DNA of 64,000 nucleotides, taken from contig NZ_NIBG01000001.1 in NCBI RefSeq assembly GCF_002270055.1, forward strand, positions 526,030 to 590,029, read 5' to 3'. The translations under genes were made by a program, and so were the position numbers. The notes beneath the pieces are model-generated. The model saw only the letters and a list, made by a program, of their open reading frames with translations, made no database searches and was not told the origin of the DNA. This DNA comes from Anaeromicrobium sediminis. Its GTDB lineage: Bacteria > Bacillota > Clostridia > Peptostreptococcales > Thermotaleaceae. Below are positions 24,678 through 34,602 of this stretch, piece by piece; position 1 is the first letter of the stretch, and every line of letters begins with the position of its first letter.

Positions 24678-26515
24678 TTGCAGTCACCACCTATAAAGTC
24701 ATCTGTTATGCCACATGCAGCACAAGACATTCTACAATTTGGAGTTATTTTCTCACTTAAAGCTCTTTCATTCTCCCTTTGTAGGAAGTCCTTTGTCACT
24801 CCCACATTTACAAAATCCCACGGTAGAACTTCTGTGTATTCTCTCTTTCTATTAGCATAAAAATGAGGATCCACATTAGTTGATTCTAATGCTTCTAACC
24901 ACTTGTCATATTTAAACTTTTCTCCCCATCCATCAAATGTACATCCTAATTCCCAAGCCTTTATTATAGTTTCTCCTACTCGTCTATCGCCTCTAGCTAC
25001 TACAGCCTCTAGGAAACTAGTCTTAGACTCATGATAATTGTATTTAATATTTCTATTCTTTAATTTAGATTTTAAGTAATTTTGTTTTTCTATAAACTCA
25101 TCTCTATAATCTTGCTCATACCACTGGAATGGAGTAAAGGGCTTTGGAACAAAACAAGATGTACTCACGGTTACTTTTAGTCCCCTTCCTCTTTTTTCCT
25201 TTGGTATGGAATAATATATATCAACAACCTTATTTGCTAAGTCAGCTATTCCATCTAAATCTTCATAAGTTTCAGTAGGAAGTCCTATCATGAAATAAAG
25301 TTTCACAGTAGTCCAGCCTAATTCAAAGGCTTCTTTTACAGTCTTAGTTAAGTCCTCTTCTGTTATACCTTTATTAATAACGTCTCTAAGTCTTTGAGTT
25401 CCTGCCTCTGGTGCAAATGTCAGACCTGTCTTTCTAACCTTTTGAATTTCTTCAATTACTTCAATAGGGAACTTATCTAATCTAAGGGATGGTAATGATA
25501 ATCCAATCCTCTCACCAGAATACTTACCTACAAGTATATTTACTAAATCCTCTATTTTAGAATAATCACTAGTACTTAGAGAGGCCAATGACAATTCTTC
25601 AAAACCAGATGATTTTAATAAATCTTCTGCAATCTTCTCTACTTTCTCTAATGAGCGCTCTCTTACAGGTCTATATATAACTCCTGCTTGACAGAATCTA
25701 CATCCTCTGATGCAGCCTCTAAATATTTCAACCATGGCACGATTATGTACTATATCTATGTTAGGAACCATAACACTATCAGGATAATTTACACTGTCTA
25801 AATCATCCACAATGGCCTTAGTTATTCTTCTAGGATATGAATCCTTCTTAGGTTCAAAACTTTTTATAGTGTTGTCCTCATTGTATTTCACATCATAAAA
25901 AGATGGTACATATATGCCCTTTATTTCACATACCATTTCTAAAAACTCATTACGGGATTTGCCTTGTTTTTTCCATTCCTTGTACAAGTTCATAACTTGA
26001 ACAATTTGTTCTTCACCTTCTCCTAGCATGAAAAAGTCTATTACTTCAGCTAATGGCTCTGGATTATACGCACAAGGTCCTCCTGCCACTACAAATGGAT
26101 CTTCTTCTGTTCTATCTTTACTTCTTATTGGTACATTACCAAGTTCTATCATATTTAATATATTTGTATAACTTAATTCGTATTGAAGAGTAAAACTAAA
26201 AAAATCAAGCTCTTTGACTGGGCTGTGAGTTTCTAAAGTAAATAAAGGTACATTATTCTTTCTCATTTCTTCTTCCATATCAACCCATGGAGCAAATATT
26301 CTCTCACAATATACATCCTTTTCTGCATTTAAAATGTGATATAGAATGTGCATACCTAAATGAGACATACCTACCTCATATACATCAGGAAATGCAAATC
26401 CAAATCTCACATTTACTTCATCTAAATTCTTTTTGGCAGAATTTATTTCGTTCCCTATATATCTTGCGGGTTTTTCTACTTTATATAAGATATCTTTTAA
26501 ATCTATACTTTTCAT
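24665..26515 (-). CDS. TIGR03960 family B12-binding-type radical SAM protein (616 aa)
   Basis: This is a radical S-adenosylmethionine enzyme. The 4Fe-4S ligand motif CxxxCxxC appears as CIRGCRFC at about residue 268, preceded by a cobalamin-binding-like N-terminal domain (VRFGFAFPDVYEVGMSHLG). The C-terminal tail has extra cysteines (CRMSCAACG, GDCKC) that may bind a second cluster. The substrate is unknown. It is co-transcribed with the DUF2344 gene and rng. Confidence 0.9.
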   Translation of the reverse strand: MKSIDLKDILYKVEKPARYIGNEINSAKKNLDEVNVRFGFAFPDVYEVGMSHLGMHILYHILNAEKDVYCERIFAPWVDMEEEMRKNNVPLFTLETHSPVKELDFFSFTLQYELSYTNILNMIELGNVPIRSKDRTEEDPFVVAGGPCAYNPEPLAEVIDFFMLGEGEEQIVQVMNLYKEWKKQGKSRNEFLEMVCEIKGIYVPSFYDVKYNEDNTIKSFEPKKDSYPRRITKAIVDDLDSVNYPDSVMVPNIDIVHNRAMVEIFRGCIRGCRFCQAGVIYRPVRERSLEKVEKIAEDLLKSSGFEELSLASLSTSDYSKIEDLVNILVGKYSGERIGLSLPSLRLDKFPIEVIEEIQKVRKTGLTFAPEAGTQRLRDVINKGITEEDLTKTVKEAFELGWTTVKLYFMIGLPTETYEDLDGIADLANKVVDIYYSIPKEKRGRGLKVTVSTSCFVPKPFTPFQWYEQDYRDEFIEKQNYLKSKLKNRNIKYNYHESKTSFLEAVVARGDRRVGETIIKAWELGCTFDGWGEKFKYDKWLEALESTNVDPHFYANRKREYTEVLPWDFVNVGVTKDFLQRENERALSEKITPNCRMSCAACGITDDFIGGDCKCVR

Positions 26516-26598
26516 CTTTTGTCCTCCCGTTATAATTTACATATGCTTAGTATTTCTTTTATTCCCTTGTAATATTATGCATTTACTATTCTATCATT

Positions 26599-27444
26599 TT
26601 ACCCATATGTTAACAACTTTTCTAGGGAAACATTTATTCCGTATTTTATAACCCCATCTAAAATTTCATTTTCTGTTAAATTTCCTATTACATTATATTG
26701 TTCATCTACTACCATAATCATATGATACTTTCCTACCAAAAATGAATCTATAATTTCTTTTACCCGTACATCCTTTTTAACTACTATATTCTTAACTGTT
26801 AATATTTTATTATTCCTAATAGATCTTTTTTTATGGGCAAACTCCTTTATAAACATGTATTTTGACATTTTTATCTCTTTGTTAACTGCCATATATAAAA
26901 ATATGGATAGTAAAACAACAAATATATTAGAGTAATCTTCTTTTATCATATATAGACCATATGTAGCCATTGTTACAATTAAACATTTAGATATTATACT
27001 TATAATCTTAGTAGCCTTTTTAATTCCACAATTTAATGATAAATATGCCCTTATAATTCTACCTCCATCTAAGGGTAATATGGGTATTAAGTTGAAAATT
27101 CCTATTCCCAGATTAGAATATATAAAAAATTCATTTATGAGGATTTTGTAATTCACGCCAATAAAAGCTATGATTAAATTAATTAGAGGTCCTGATATGG
27201 CTATTAATATTTCATCCCTAGGTTCTAGCGCTATAGTTTCTTTTAATTTCGCGACTCCTCCAAAAGGAAAAATTTCTATACTTTCTATATTATATCCTAA
27301 CAATCTAGCCATAATAGTATGAAATAATTCATGTATAAAAACTGCTATAAATGCCAATATAATTTCTTCAAAATACCCAAAAACAAAAAAAATTAATAGC
27401 ATTAAAATAAAGGCCATATTTATTTTAACACCAAAAAACTTCAT
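26599..27444 (-). CDS. spoIVFB: SpoIVFB-like site-2 metalloprotease (281 aa)
   Basis: This is a membrane-embedded M50 protease. The zinc site HELFH is at residues 38-42, and the second motif, NLIPILPLDGGR with Asp126, is at 118-129. Four to six membrane helices are followed by a C-terminal CBS-like segment (about 215-280). In Bacillus, SpoIVFB cleaves pro-sigma-K in the mother cell. The adjacent SpoIVFA-like gene supports the same role, implying sporulation. No sigK gene is in the window. Confidence 0.85.
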   Translation of the reverse strand: MKFFGVKINMAFILMLLIFFVFGYFEEIILAFIAVFIHELFHTIMARLLGYNIESIEIFPFGGVAKLKETIALEPRDEILIAISGPLINLIIAFIGVNYKILINEFFIYSNLGIGIFNLIPILPLDGGRIIRAYLSLNCGIKKATKIISIISKCLIVTMATYGLYMIKEDYSNIFVVLLSIFLYMAVNKEIKMSKYMFIKEFAHKKRSIRNNKILTVKNIVVKKDVRVKEIIDSFLVGKYHMIMVVDEQYNVIGNLTENEILDGVIKYGINVSLEKLLTYG

Positions 27445-27461
27445 ACTTATTATTTTCCTCT

Positions 27462-28160
27462 CTATATAATATTATTAAACTTTATGTATTCTGTAGGATC
27501 TACCACATTACCATTTACCCATAATTCAAAATGAAAGTACTTCCCATTATCATTTTTTCTAAATACACCTATTCTATCTCCCTTTCTAATTTCATCACCC
27601 TTCTTTACTTTTATTTCTGTACAATTACTATATATGGCAAAGACGTCACTTCCATGACTTACTTTAACATACATACCAAGGTTTTCGCTTTCACCAACTT
27701 CTGCTATAGTTCCATCGTCGATACCTCTAACATAAGTATCTTTAAAACTCATCATATCTATTCCTCGTTGAAAACTTTTAGTATTTAAAATAGGGTCTAT
27801 ACTATCTCCATAGGATGATACAATTTCCCCTTCAATAGGTGGAACATATTTTTTATTCAATCTACTACTAGTCATATTGCCGAAAACTTCCATAGTTTTA
27901 TTGTGAAAATTTGGTACTTCATTAAAGGCTTTTTTTACGTAGTATGCGGTCTTTTTTACATCCATATCCTTATGTATATTCTCTTTTAATAGGCCTAGTC
28001 CATCATTTGTAACTGACATGTTCATAGTCTTTATTATTATGACCACAACTACAATTCCAATAGCCCACAGTATTTGTTTTATAAGCTTTTTTCTATAGCT
28101 AGTATTTATTTTTCCATCTGTAGGCCTTCTTACTCTTACTCGCTTGTATGGATAACTCAT
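27462..28160 (-). CDS. spoIVFA: SpoIVFA-like degenerate M23/LytM protein (232 aa)
   Basis: One N-terminal membrane helix (about 27-47) is followed by a LytM-type M23 domain (about 115-228). The zinc-ligand positions are degenerate: QRGIDM where active enzymes have HxGxD, and FHFEL where HLHFE is usual. This is the pattern of SpoIVFA/SpoIIQ-type non-enzymatic proteins. It sits 17 nt upstream of the SpoIVFB-like gene, as in Bacillus spoIVF, and probably holds or inhibits the protease in the forespore membrane. Confidence 0.8.
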   Translation of the reverse strand: MSYPYKRVRVRRPTDGKINTSYRKKLIKQILWAIGIVVVVIIIKTMNMSVTNDGLGLLKENIHKDMDVKKTAYYVKKAFNEVPNFHNKTMEVFGNMTSSRLNKKYVPPIEGEIVSSYGDSIDPILNTKSFQRGIDMMSFKDTYVRGIDDGTIAEVGESENLGMYVKVSHGSDVFAIYSNCTEIKVKKGDEIRKGDRIGVFRKNDNGKYFHFELWVNGNVVDPTEYIKFNNII

Positions 28161-28225
28161 TTTCTCCCTCCTTTATGCCTTTTGTATATTCTAAATATAT
28201 TTTGCTTAACATATTTTTATTCCAA

Positions 28226-28268
28226 ATAAAATAGGACGGTTATCTATTGACAACCGTCCTAAATAAAA
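28226..28268 (-). terminator. Rho-independent terminator after mgsA
   Basis: AGGACGGTT...AACCGTCCT forms a 9-bp stem with T-rich sequence after it on the minus strand, just downstream of mgsA. Confidence 0.8.
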
Positions 28269-28283
28269 ATTTCATATAAAATA

Positions 28284-28682
28284 CTAGCTTTTCTTATATA
28301 ATCTCCAACTAAATTCTCCTCTTTCCATTGCTTTTACAAGGAGTTCTCCCGTAGCAATATTTGTAGCTACTGGAATTTTATAAACATCACATAATCTTAT
28401 TAATGCTTGTATATCTGGCTCGTGAGGCTGCGAAGTTAGTGGGTCTCTCAAAAATATTACCAAGTCTAGCTCATCTTGTGCAATTAAAGCTCCTATTTGT
28501 TGATCGCCACCAAGGGGACCTGATTTCACCTTATCTATCTTTAACTCTGTAGCTGCTTCTATTCTTTTACCTGTTGTTCCAGTAGAAAATAAAACGTGCT
28601 CTTTTAGTATACCTTCGTAAGCTATACAAAAATTCACCATAGTATCTTTTAACTCATCATGCGCTATTAATGCTATCTTCAT
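28284..28682 (-). CDS. mgsA: Methylglyoxal synthase
   Basis: It converts dihydroxyacetone phosphate to methylglyoxal and phosphate. The phosphate-binding GTTGKRI, the [12 protein letters not shown] loop with catalytic Asp, and [15 protein letters not shown] with His and Asp are all present. The length, 132 aa, is normal. It follows rodA by 15 nt and ends at a strong terminator. Confidence 0.95.
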   Translation of the reverse strand: MKIALIAHDELKDTMVNFCIAYEGILKEHVLFSTGTTGKRIEAATELKIDKVKSGPLGGDQQIGALIAQDELDLVIFLRDPLTSQPHEPDIQALIRLCDVYKIPVATNIATGELLVKAMERGEFSWRLYKKS

Positions 28683-28697
28683 ATTTATTTCCCCTTA

Positions 28698-29804
28698 TTA
28701 GAAATTTATTTTTTGCCTTCGCATGCCCACATTAAGAACAATGCCTATGGCAACCATATTCGTTAATATAGAACTTCCACCATAACTTATAAATGGCAAG
28801 GTAACTCCAGTAACAGGCATAACGCCCATTGTCATCCCTATATTTTCAAATATTTGAAATGCAAACATTGATGTAATTCCAACTACCACTAAAGAACCAT
28901 ATTTATCCTTGGCACCCTTAGTTATTTTAATCATTTTATACAAAAATATAAAATATAAGGCTAGTACTATTATACCACCTATTAATCCAAATTCTTCACC
29001 AATTACGGCAAATATAAAATCTGATTCTTGAACTGGTAAAAAATTATTATTATTTTGTGTTCCATTATACAGGCCTTTTCCTATTAATTTTCCAGACCCT
29101 ATAGCTATTTTGGATTGCATTACTTGATAATTTCCCGGTAAGCTTAAATCAGCAGGATTTAAATAAGCATCAATTCTAACCTTTTGATGAGGAGCCATAA
29201 ACTTATATGCTATTGGTGTACAAACAGCTCCTACGAGGAGACCTCTAGTTATAAACTTATAGTTTAATCCAGAGGCAAAAGTCATCCCTATCATTATAAC
29301 TACAAATACTAATGCATTTCCTAAGTCAGGCTCTTTTAGTACTAACAATATGGGTGGTGCTGCATATAAAAAGACCGCCATTAACTCTTTTAAAGTATCT
29401 AGTCTATTTTGTCTTTTTTCTAAAAACTTGGCAAAAGACAAAATAAATCCTATTTTTACTATTTCAGAAGGTTGTATATCAACCGGTCCTAAGTTTATCC
29501 AACTTCTAGCTCCATATTGCGCCTTTCCCAATCCAGGTACGTACACACATAAAAGAAGTATTATACTTCCTATATAGATTGGTTTTGCAAAACTTGAAAA
29601 AGTATTATAGTCTATGATAAGCATAATCATCACTACTATAACTCCTAAAGAAAAGGCTATAACTTGCATTTTAACTTGTCTAGTAATTCCATACTTTGTC
29701 ACATGGGTAGCACTACTTATCATAACTACACTTATGGCAAATAACAAAATTACTACTATTATTAGTCCCACATCTATATGCTTGACCAATTTTTTGTTTA
29801 GCAT
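28698..29804 (-). CDS. rodA: Rod shape-determining SEDS protein RodA
   Basis: This is a SEDS-family peptidoglycan glycosyltransferase of the elongasome with about ten membrane helices. Family signatures include GARSWINLGPVDIQPSEI, KEPDLGNALVF (catalytic Asp region), QVMQSKIAIGSGKLIGKG, ESDFIFAVIGEEFG and the C-terminal LPFISYGGSS. PBP2, its partner transpeptidase, is encoded upstream at 31817-34600 in the same cluster. Confidence 0.95.
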   Translation of the reverse strand: MLNKKLVKHIDVGLIIVVILLFAISVVMISSATHVTKYGITRQVKMQVIAFSLGVIVVMIMLIIDYNTFSSFAKPIYIGSIILLLCVYVPGLGKAQYGARSWINLGPVDIQPSEIVKIGFILSFAKFLEKRQNRLDTLKELMAVFLYAAPPILLVLKEPDLGNALVFVVIMIGMTFASGLNYKFITRGLLVGAVCTPIAYKFMAPHQKVRIDAYLNPADLSLPGNYQVMQSKIAIGSGKLIGKGLYNGTQNNNNFLPVQESDFIFAVIGEEFGLIGGIIVLALYFIFLYKMIKITKGAKDKYGSLVVVGITSMFAFQIFENIGMTMGVMPVTGVTLPFISYGGSSILTNMVAIGIVLNVGMRRQKINF

Positions 29805-29906
29805 GTATTCACCTCTCTATATAAACCTATATGGATTATACCATATAATATTTAATTCTAACAACATTAAAAATTATATATTCATATATGATATTTTCAT
29901 AAAAAT

Positions 29907-29935
29907 AAAAGGCTAGCAAATGCTAGCCTTTTATT
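29907..29935 (-). terminator. Terminator after minE
   Basis: AAAGGCTAGCA...TGCTAGCCTTTT forms a perfect stem flanked by A/T runs immediately after the minE stop. Confidence 0.85.
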
Positions 29936-29937
29936 AC

Positions 29938-30213
29938 TTATTTTGATTTCACTTTCTTAATAGGTATATTAGCAACTAAAGCTGGTACCATTGCATCGTC
30001 ACTACTTCTTTTAGTCTTAGTAATTCTAATATCCAGACCCTTTTCATCTATTTCAATGTAATCTGAAATCACATTAATTATATCTCCTCTAACCATTTCT
30101 AAAAAATTAGGTGAACAATTTGTTCTATCGTGAACTAAAACTAGTTTTAATCTCTCTTTTGCCACACTTTTACTTGAGGAGTTATCTTTACCAAAAAAAC
30201 GCGAAAAATCCAT
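29938..30213 (-). CDS. minE: Cell division topological specificity factor MinE
   Basis: The 91-residue protein has the MinE core: AKERLKLVLVHDRTNCSP, then DIINVISDYIEID. It stimulates the MinD ATPase and drives pole-to-pole oscillation, restricting MinCD to the poles. It follows minD by 14 nt. Having minCDE rather than minCD plus divIVA is typical of many Clostridia. Confidence 0.92.
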   Translation of the reverse strand: MDFSRFFGKDNSSSKSVAKERLKLVLVHDRTNCSPNFLEMVRGDIINVISDYIEIDEKGLDIRITKTKRSSDDAMVPALVANIPIKKVKSK

Positions 30214-30227
30214 ATTCTATCTCCTCC

Positions 30228-31022
30228 TTAGTTTAATCCAAATATTTTTTTTACCTTTGTCATAAAAGTCTCTTCGCTTTCTAAATCTATCAAAGGTACT
30301 TCTTCCCCTAATATCCTCTTTGATATGTTTCTATAAGCTTCTCCTGCCATAGATTTATTGTCTACTACAGCTGGTTCCCCCTTATTAGTGGATACTACTA
30401 TAGATTCGTCATCAGGTACTACTCCTAATAAATCTATAGCAAGAATATCTATCATGTCCTCGATATTCATCATATCTCCTCTTTTTACCATATCTATTCT
30501 AATTCTATTTATTATAAGTTCTGGATCTCTTATTTCAGATGCTTCAAGTAGACCTATTATTCTATCTGCATCCCTTACAGAAGAAATTTCAGGTGTACTT
30601 ATTACTATTGCCCTATCTGCTCCTGCTATGGCGTTTTTAAATCCTTGTTCAATTCCTGCAGGACAGTCTACTATTACATAATCATATAGTTCCTTTAACT
30701 GGTTACATAGTTCTCTCATTTGCTGTGGATTAACAGCTGTTTTATCTTTAGTTTGAGCTGCTGGTAGTAGATATAATCCATCATATCTTTTATCCTTTAT
30801 AAGGGCTTGTCTTAATCTACATACACCCTCTACCACATCTACAATATCATATACAATCCTGTTCTCAAGACCCATAACCACATCTAGGTTTCTAAGTCCT
30901 ATATCGGCATCAATAACAACAACCTTGTTACCTTGCAACGCTAAACCTGTTCCTATATTGGCAGAAGTTGTAGTCTTACCAACTCCACCTTTACCAGAAG
31001 TTATTACAATCACTTCACCCAT
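30228..31022 (-). CDS. minD: Septum site-determining ATPase MinD
   Basis: It has the deviant Walker A, SGKGGVGKTT, at the N-terminus. DADIGLRNLDVVMGLENR and DYVIVDCPAGIE (Walker B) follow, and the C-terminus ends in a membrane-targeting amphipathic helix (TKVKKIFGL). The start at 31022 (MGEVIVITSG) is preferred because GGAGGG lies directly upstream and would be inside a longer reading from 31040. It recruits MinC to the membrane. Confidence 0.95.
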   Translation of the reverse strand: MGEVIVITSGKGGVGKTTTSANIGTGLALQGNKVVVIDADIGLRNLDVVMGLENRIVYDIVDVVEGVCRLRQALIKDKRYDGLYLLPAAQTKDKTAVNPQQMRELCNQLKELYDYVIVDCPAGIEQGFKNAIAGADRAIVISTPEISSVRDADRIIGLLEASEIRDPELIINRIRIDMVKRGDMMNIEDMIDILAIDLLGVVPDDESIVVSTNKGEPAVVDNKSMAGEAYRNISKRILGEEVPLIDLESEETFMTKVKKIFGLN

Positions 31023-31048
31023 AGTTATTCCCTCCATCATAGCTTAAT

Positions 31049-31651
31049 TTACTTTTTTGGTAAGTAAGGTTCAATTATAAGTTTTTTATCCTTTATAGTA
31101 GCAATCTCCGGTATATTTGTTTTTATCTGTTTAGAATCTGGAGCCCTAGCAATTACGTCACCTATTCTAAGTTGAGTAGGTTGTAAATTAAATGCAACCA
31201 CAAAGGCTTGTCCATTCCCAAATGACCCCGCATGAGCTACACCTCTTAAAGAACCCATTACAACAATATTTCCTCCGGCTATTATTTCAGCGCCTGGATT
31301 AACATCTCCTATAACAACAACATTTCCATTTTCTTCTATCCTCTGACCAGATCTTACAGTACTTCTTATAAATTTAGTGTCGTTGAAAACTTTTTTTTCA
31401 TTTTCTATTTTATTTTCAATCATAGTCATTCCACACCTTGAATGTATAATTTTTTTTATTTCTTCTTGTTGTTCATCAGTTAGTTTTTTCCCTTTGAAAC
31501 CTTTTACTTTAGCACCTTTAAAGAATACCTTAGCTGAGTCTAATTTAGCTATTAATTGATTTTTTAAGACATCAAATTCAAAATTTTTATTTAGATATAT
31601 AAATAGTCCATCCTTACTTCCTTTAAATACTACATAATTTTTTTTATACAT
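31049..31651 (-). CDS. minC: Septum site-determining protein MinC
   Basis: This FtsZ polymerisation inhibitor has 200 residues. The N-terminal FtsZ-interacting domain is weakly conserved. The C-terminal beta-helix is clear: RSGQRIEENGNVVVIGDVNPGAE, GNIVVMGSLRGVAHAG and ARAPDSKQ. It is the first gene of minCDE, 165 nt downstream of the PBP2 gene and beyond a hairpin that covers the PBP2 stop codon. Confidence 0.92.
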   Translation of the reverse strand: MYKKNYVVFKGSKDGLFIYLNKNFEFDVLKNQLIAKLDSAKVFFKGAKVKGFKGKKLTDEQQEEIKKIIHSRCGMTMIENKIENEKKVFNDTKFIRSTVRSGQRIEENGNVVVIGDVNPGAEIIAGGNIVVMGSLRGVAHAGSFGNGQAFVVAFNLQPTQLRIGDVIARAPDSKQIKTNIPEIATIKDKKLIIEPYLPKK

Positions 31652-31801
31652 TCATTGACTACCTCCAAAATTTCTTAAAAGGTTTACCATTTTAATTATT
31701 CTTCACATGTTTTTTAATTCCTTCTTTATTAGGATAATTTCTTAATTTGGAGACTTTTTTCCTATTCTTGAAAGAATTTTAGTATGAAATTAGTACTTAG
31801 C

Positions 31802-31837
31802 AAAAATGCACCTACCTTATTTGGTAAATGCATTTTT
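31802..31837 (-). terminator. Terminator overlapping the PBP2 stop codon
   Basis: AAAAATGCACCTACC pairs imperfectly with GGTAAATGCATTTTT. The stem contains the last codons and stop of the PBP2 gene and ends in T-rich sequence. Confidence 0.65.
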
Positions 31838-34600
31838 AAATTCAAACTTGTCATTCTCCTTATTTAAGCCAAAGTACTCTGCATATATATCCCTTGCTAT
31901 AGGAGATGCATATCCTCCATGTCCACCTTGAAATACTAAAGCTACTACAACTATTTCTGGCTTGTCAGCTGGAGCATAGGATACAAACCACGCAAAGTTA
32001 TCATAGTCCCCTTTAAATCTATCTATACTCTCACTAGTTACCCTACCACCTGACAAATCCATAAGAGCCTTTCTCATGGCTTGCCCTTCATTTGGGTATT
32101 CATCCTCATATTCTTTTGTTTTTTCTTTTAAAGTTCCAAAACTTATATATGGGGCAATTTTATTTAAATACTTTTTAATATAAGCAACCTCATCTTCAGG
32201 TTGTATTTTCCCTGATTTTTGGGCTGTTCCTGTTTTTGCTCCTACCTTTATAGGGAAATTTTTGAAAACTGTTCTTCCAGTTCCCTGCTCTCCTTGAGTA
32301 GCCTTTAACATACCCTTCATTATTTCATCTAAATTCTTTTTATCTTCCAGGTTTATTTCTTCAATCTTCTTTTCTTCAATCTTCTTTTCTTTAATCTCTG
32401 AGTCACCTACTCTTTTTATTAAGGTGACGTCGTTTTTATATCCTCCATTTACTAAACCAGACATATATCTAGCCATTTGTAAAGGGGTGTAAGCATGTTG
32501 ACCTTGACCTATAGCTAGGTTAAATGTATCTCCCTTAGTCCATTTTGCTTGATTAAAATAACTATACTTTATAGTATCAACAAGCTTTTCTTCTTTTCCT
32601 TCTATTAAATTTAACTCTTCCACCATTCTAAGTAGTTTCCCCCTAGATGGATTTTCCTCTATCCAATTTACAATAGTTTCTATCTCATTTTTTAGAAGTT
32701 CTGGATTATTTAATAGTTCATCAGAAAAAAAGTCTTTCTTTTTTCTATTTAACATTCTTCTTAAACTGTTCTTTGTATTTCGCATCTTTTGTCCTGGATT
32801 AGGAACTCCATAAGCTACTTCGGATATTTCAATTCCCGTTTTTTCTCCCAATCCGAATAATTCAGCATATTCCAATACTCTATTTACATCTACCGTTATT
32901 GGTAGAGGTTTATTTTTATAATAATCCCAAGAGGTTGACACATCATAGAAATAGTAGTTGCAAGATACTTCTAAGGCCTTATATAAGTCCACCCATCCAT
33001 GACTTCTTCTGTAATCATTCCATAGCCAACATCCATAGCTCTTATTTCCTAATTTTATAAATCCTCCATCATAGAGTTTATAGGAAGGATCCAAACCATC
33101 CTCTATGGCAGCCAAGCCTGTTAGCATCTTAAAAGTAGAACCAGGTTGTACTGCCGTCCTTGTGGCTATATTATATAAAGGCACTGGTGATAGGGGATCC
33201 CTAGGATTTTGATCTTGTAATTTACTCCAGTCCTTTTGCAAAATTCCCGTAGTAAACAAATTAGGATTATAGGAAGGATAATTAGCTAGGGCTAATACTT
33301 CTCCAGTTTTAACATCTAAGGCTACTGCAGCTCCTGATGTGGCATTTGGAAAAGGATCTCTATATTTGTAGTCTCCTAACTCACTTTTAAAAGTTCCTCC
33401 CACTTGGATTTGCTCTAAAGCTTTTTTCAAAGATTTTTCCGCCACCGTCTGTAGGTCTTTATCAATAGTTAAGTATACGTCTTTTCCCTTTTGAGGGCTT
33501 TCAATTCTTAGGGTATCCACAAGCCTTCCATATACGTCTACTTCTACATATTTAGCCCCATCTGTGCCCTTTAAATCCTTTTCAAACTTTCTCTCTATAC
33601 CACTTTTACCTATTAAATCAGTTCTCTTGTATCCCGTATCTTCATTATAAATTTCCCTGTCCGTATCGGATATTTTACTTAAGTAACCTAGTATATGAGC
33701 TCCTAAGTTATCATTAGTATAGTATCTTATAGGTTCAACTTCTACATTAACTCCTGGCAAATCCATACTATGTTCTTCAATCTCTACTATGGTTTCTTGT
33801 TTTACATTAACTGCCATTTCAACAGGCTGATATTGCCTGTAGCCTTGGTCTCTCAGCTCATTTCTAACGATTAAAATTTTTCTTGCATCATCTACAGAAT
33901 ATTCATTTGGTATCTTAAACTTTTCTTTTAACTTATTAAAGGCATCTTCCGCATTTAAATCTACTTCTAAACCATATTTTTGTAAAAATTGTTCTTTTTT
34001 CATAGTTTGTATGAATTTCATATTTCTAACGGATATTGGTGGGTATTCATTATAATCATTTTGCATTATCCTTTGAGATTCATATGGATCTAGTTCCTCA
34101 TCAATACCCCATTTAAATTTTATAGCATCAAAAACTTCCTTTGCAGTTATATTCTGTGGAATTTCTCCTTCTGGAAATAGATCTTTATTTTCATCTAACC
34201 AATCGTCTAACCATGCATCTATTTCTTCATCATAGGTGTAAGAAAATTCTTCATTTTCATAGACAATAGGTAAATTATCATTATATTTTTCATTATTTTT
34301 TTGTAATATATTTAAAAGCTTAATTGATATGTCATTTATTTGTTCATCAATAAGTTCATTTTTCATTATTTGCACTGTAAAACTGGCTTTATTAGTAGCT
34401 AACAATCTACCATATCTGTCTAATATTTCTCCTCGTTTAGCAGATATGGGAATTTTTTTTATTCTGATTTGATCAGCCTTATTTTTATATTCTTCACCCT
34501 GAACGATTGTAAGTATAAACAGTCTACCAATTAATATACCAATGAAAATAGTAAAAAATAACATCATTTGATTATTTCTGTCTTTTAACTTATCTATCAT
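31817..34600 (-). CDS. mrdA: Penicillin-binding protein 2 (elongasome transpeptidase)
   Basis: This is a class B PBP that cross-links side-wall peptidoglycan with RodA. It has one N-terminal membrane helix (about 12-32). The dimerisation domain is enlarged, with an insertion containing an acidic stretch near 100-200. The transpeptidase motifs are S-x-x-K in GSTFKM, SCN, and AKTGTAQKSG. At 927 residues it is longer than the usual 600-700, with a second insertion between SCN and KTG. Long PBP2 forms with such insertions occur in Clostridia. The name rests on motifs and on the mreBCD context. Confidence 0.92.
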   Translation of the reverse strand: MIDKLKDRNNQMMLFFTIFIGILIGRLFILTIVQGEEYKNKADQIRIKKIPISAKRGEILDRYGRLLATNKASFTVQIMKNELIDEQINDISIKLLNILQKNNEKYNDNLPIVYENEEFSYTYDEEIDAWLDDWLDENKDLFPEGEIPQNITAKEVFDAIKFKWGIDEELDPYESQRIMQNDYNEYPPISVRNMKFIQTMKKEQFLQKYGLEVDLNAEDAFNKLKEKFKIPNEYSVDDARKILIVRNELRDQGYRQYQPVEMAVNVKQETIVEIEEHSMDLPGVNVEVEPIRYYTNDNLGAHILGYLSKISDTDREIYNEDTGYKRTDLIGKSGIERKFEKDLKGTDGAKYVEVDVYGRLVDTLRIESPQKGKDVYLTIDKDLQTVAEKSLKKALEQIQVGGTFKSELGDYKYRDPFPNATSGAAVALDVKTGEVLALANYPSYNPNLFTTGILQKDWSKLQDQNPRDPLSPVPLYNIATRTAVQPGSTFKMLTGLAAIEDGLDPSYKLYDGGFIKLGNKSYGCWLWNDYRRSHGWVDLYKALEVSCNYYFYDVSTSWDYYKNKPLPITVDVNRVLEYAELFGLGEKTGIEISEVAYGVPNPGQKMRNTKNSLRRMLNRKKKDFFSDELLNNPELLKNEIETIVNWIEENPSRGKLLRMVEELNLIEGKEEKLVDTIKYSYFNQAKWTKGDTFNLAIGQGQHAYTPLQMARYMSGLVNGGYKNDVTLIKRVGDSEIKEKKIEEKKIEEINLEDKKNLDEIMKGMLKATQGEQGTGRTVFKNFPIKVGAKTGTAQKSGKIQPEDEVAYIKKYLNKIAPYISFGTLKEKTKEYEDEYPNEGQAMRKALMDLSGGRVTSESIDRFKGDYDNFAWFVSYAPADKPEIVVVALVFQGGHGGYASPIARDIYAEYFGLNKENDKFEFKNAFTK

Positions 34601-34602
34601 TC

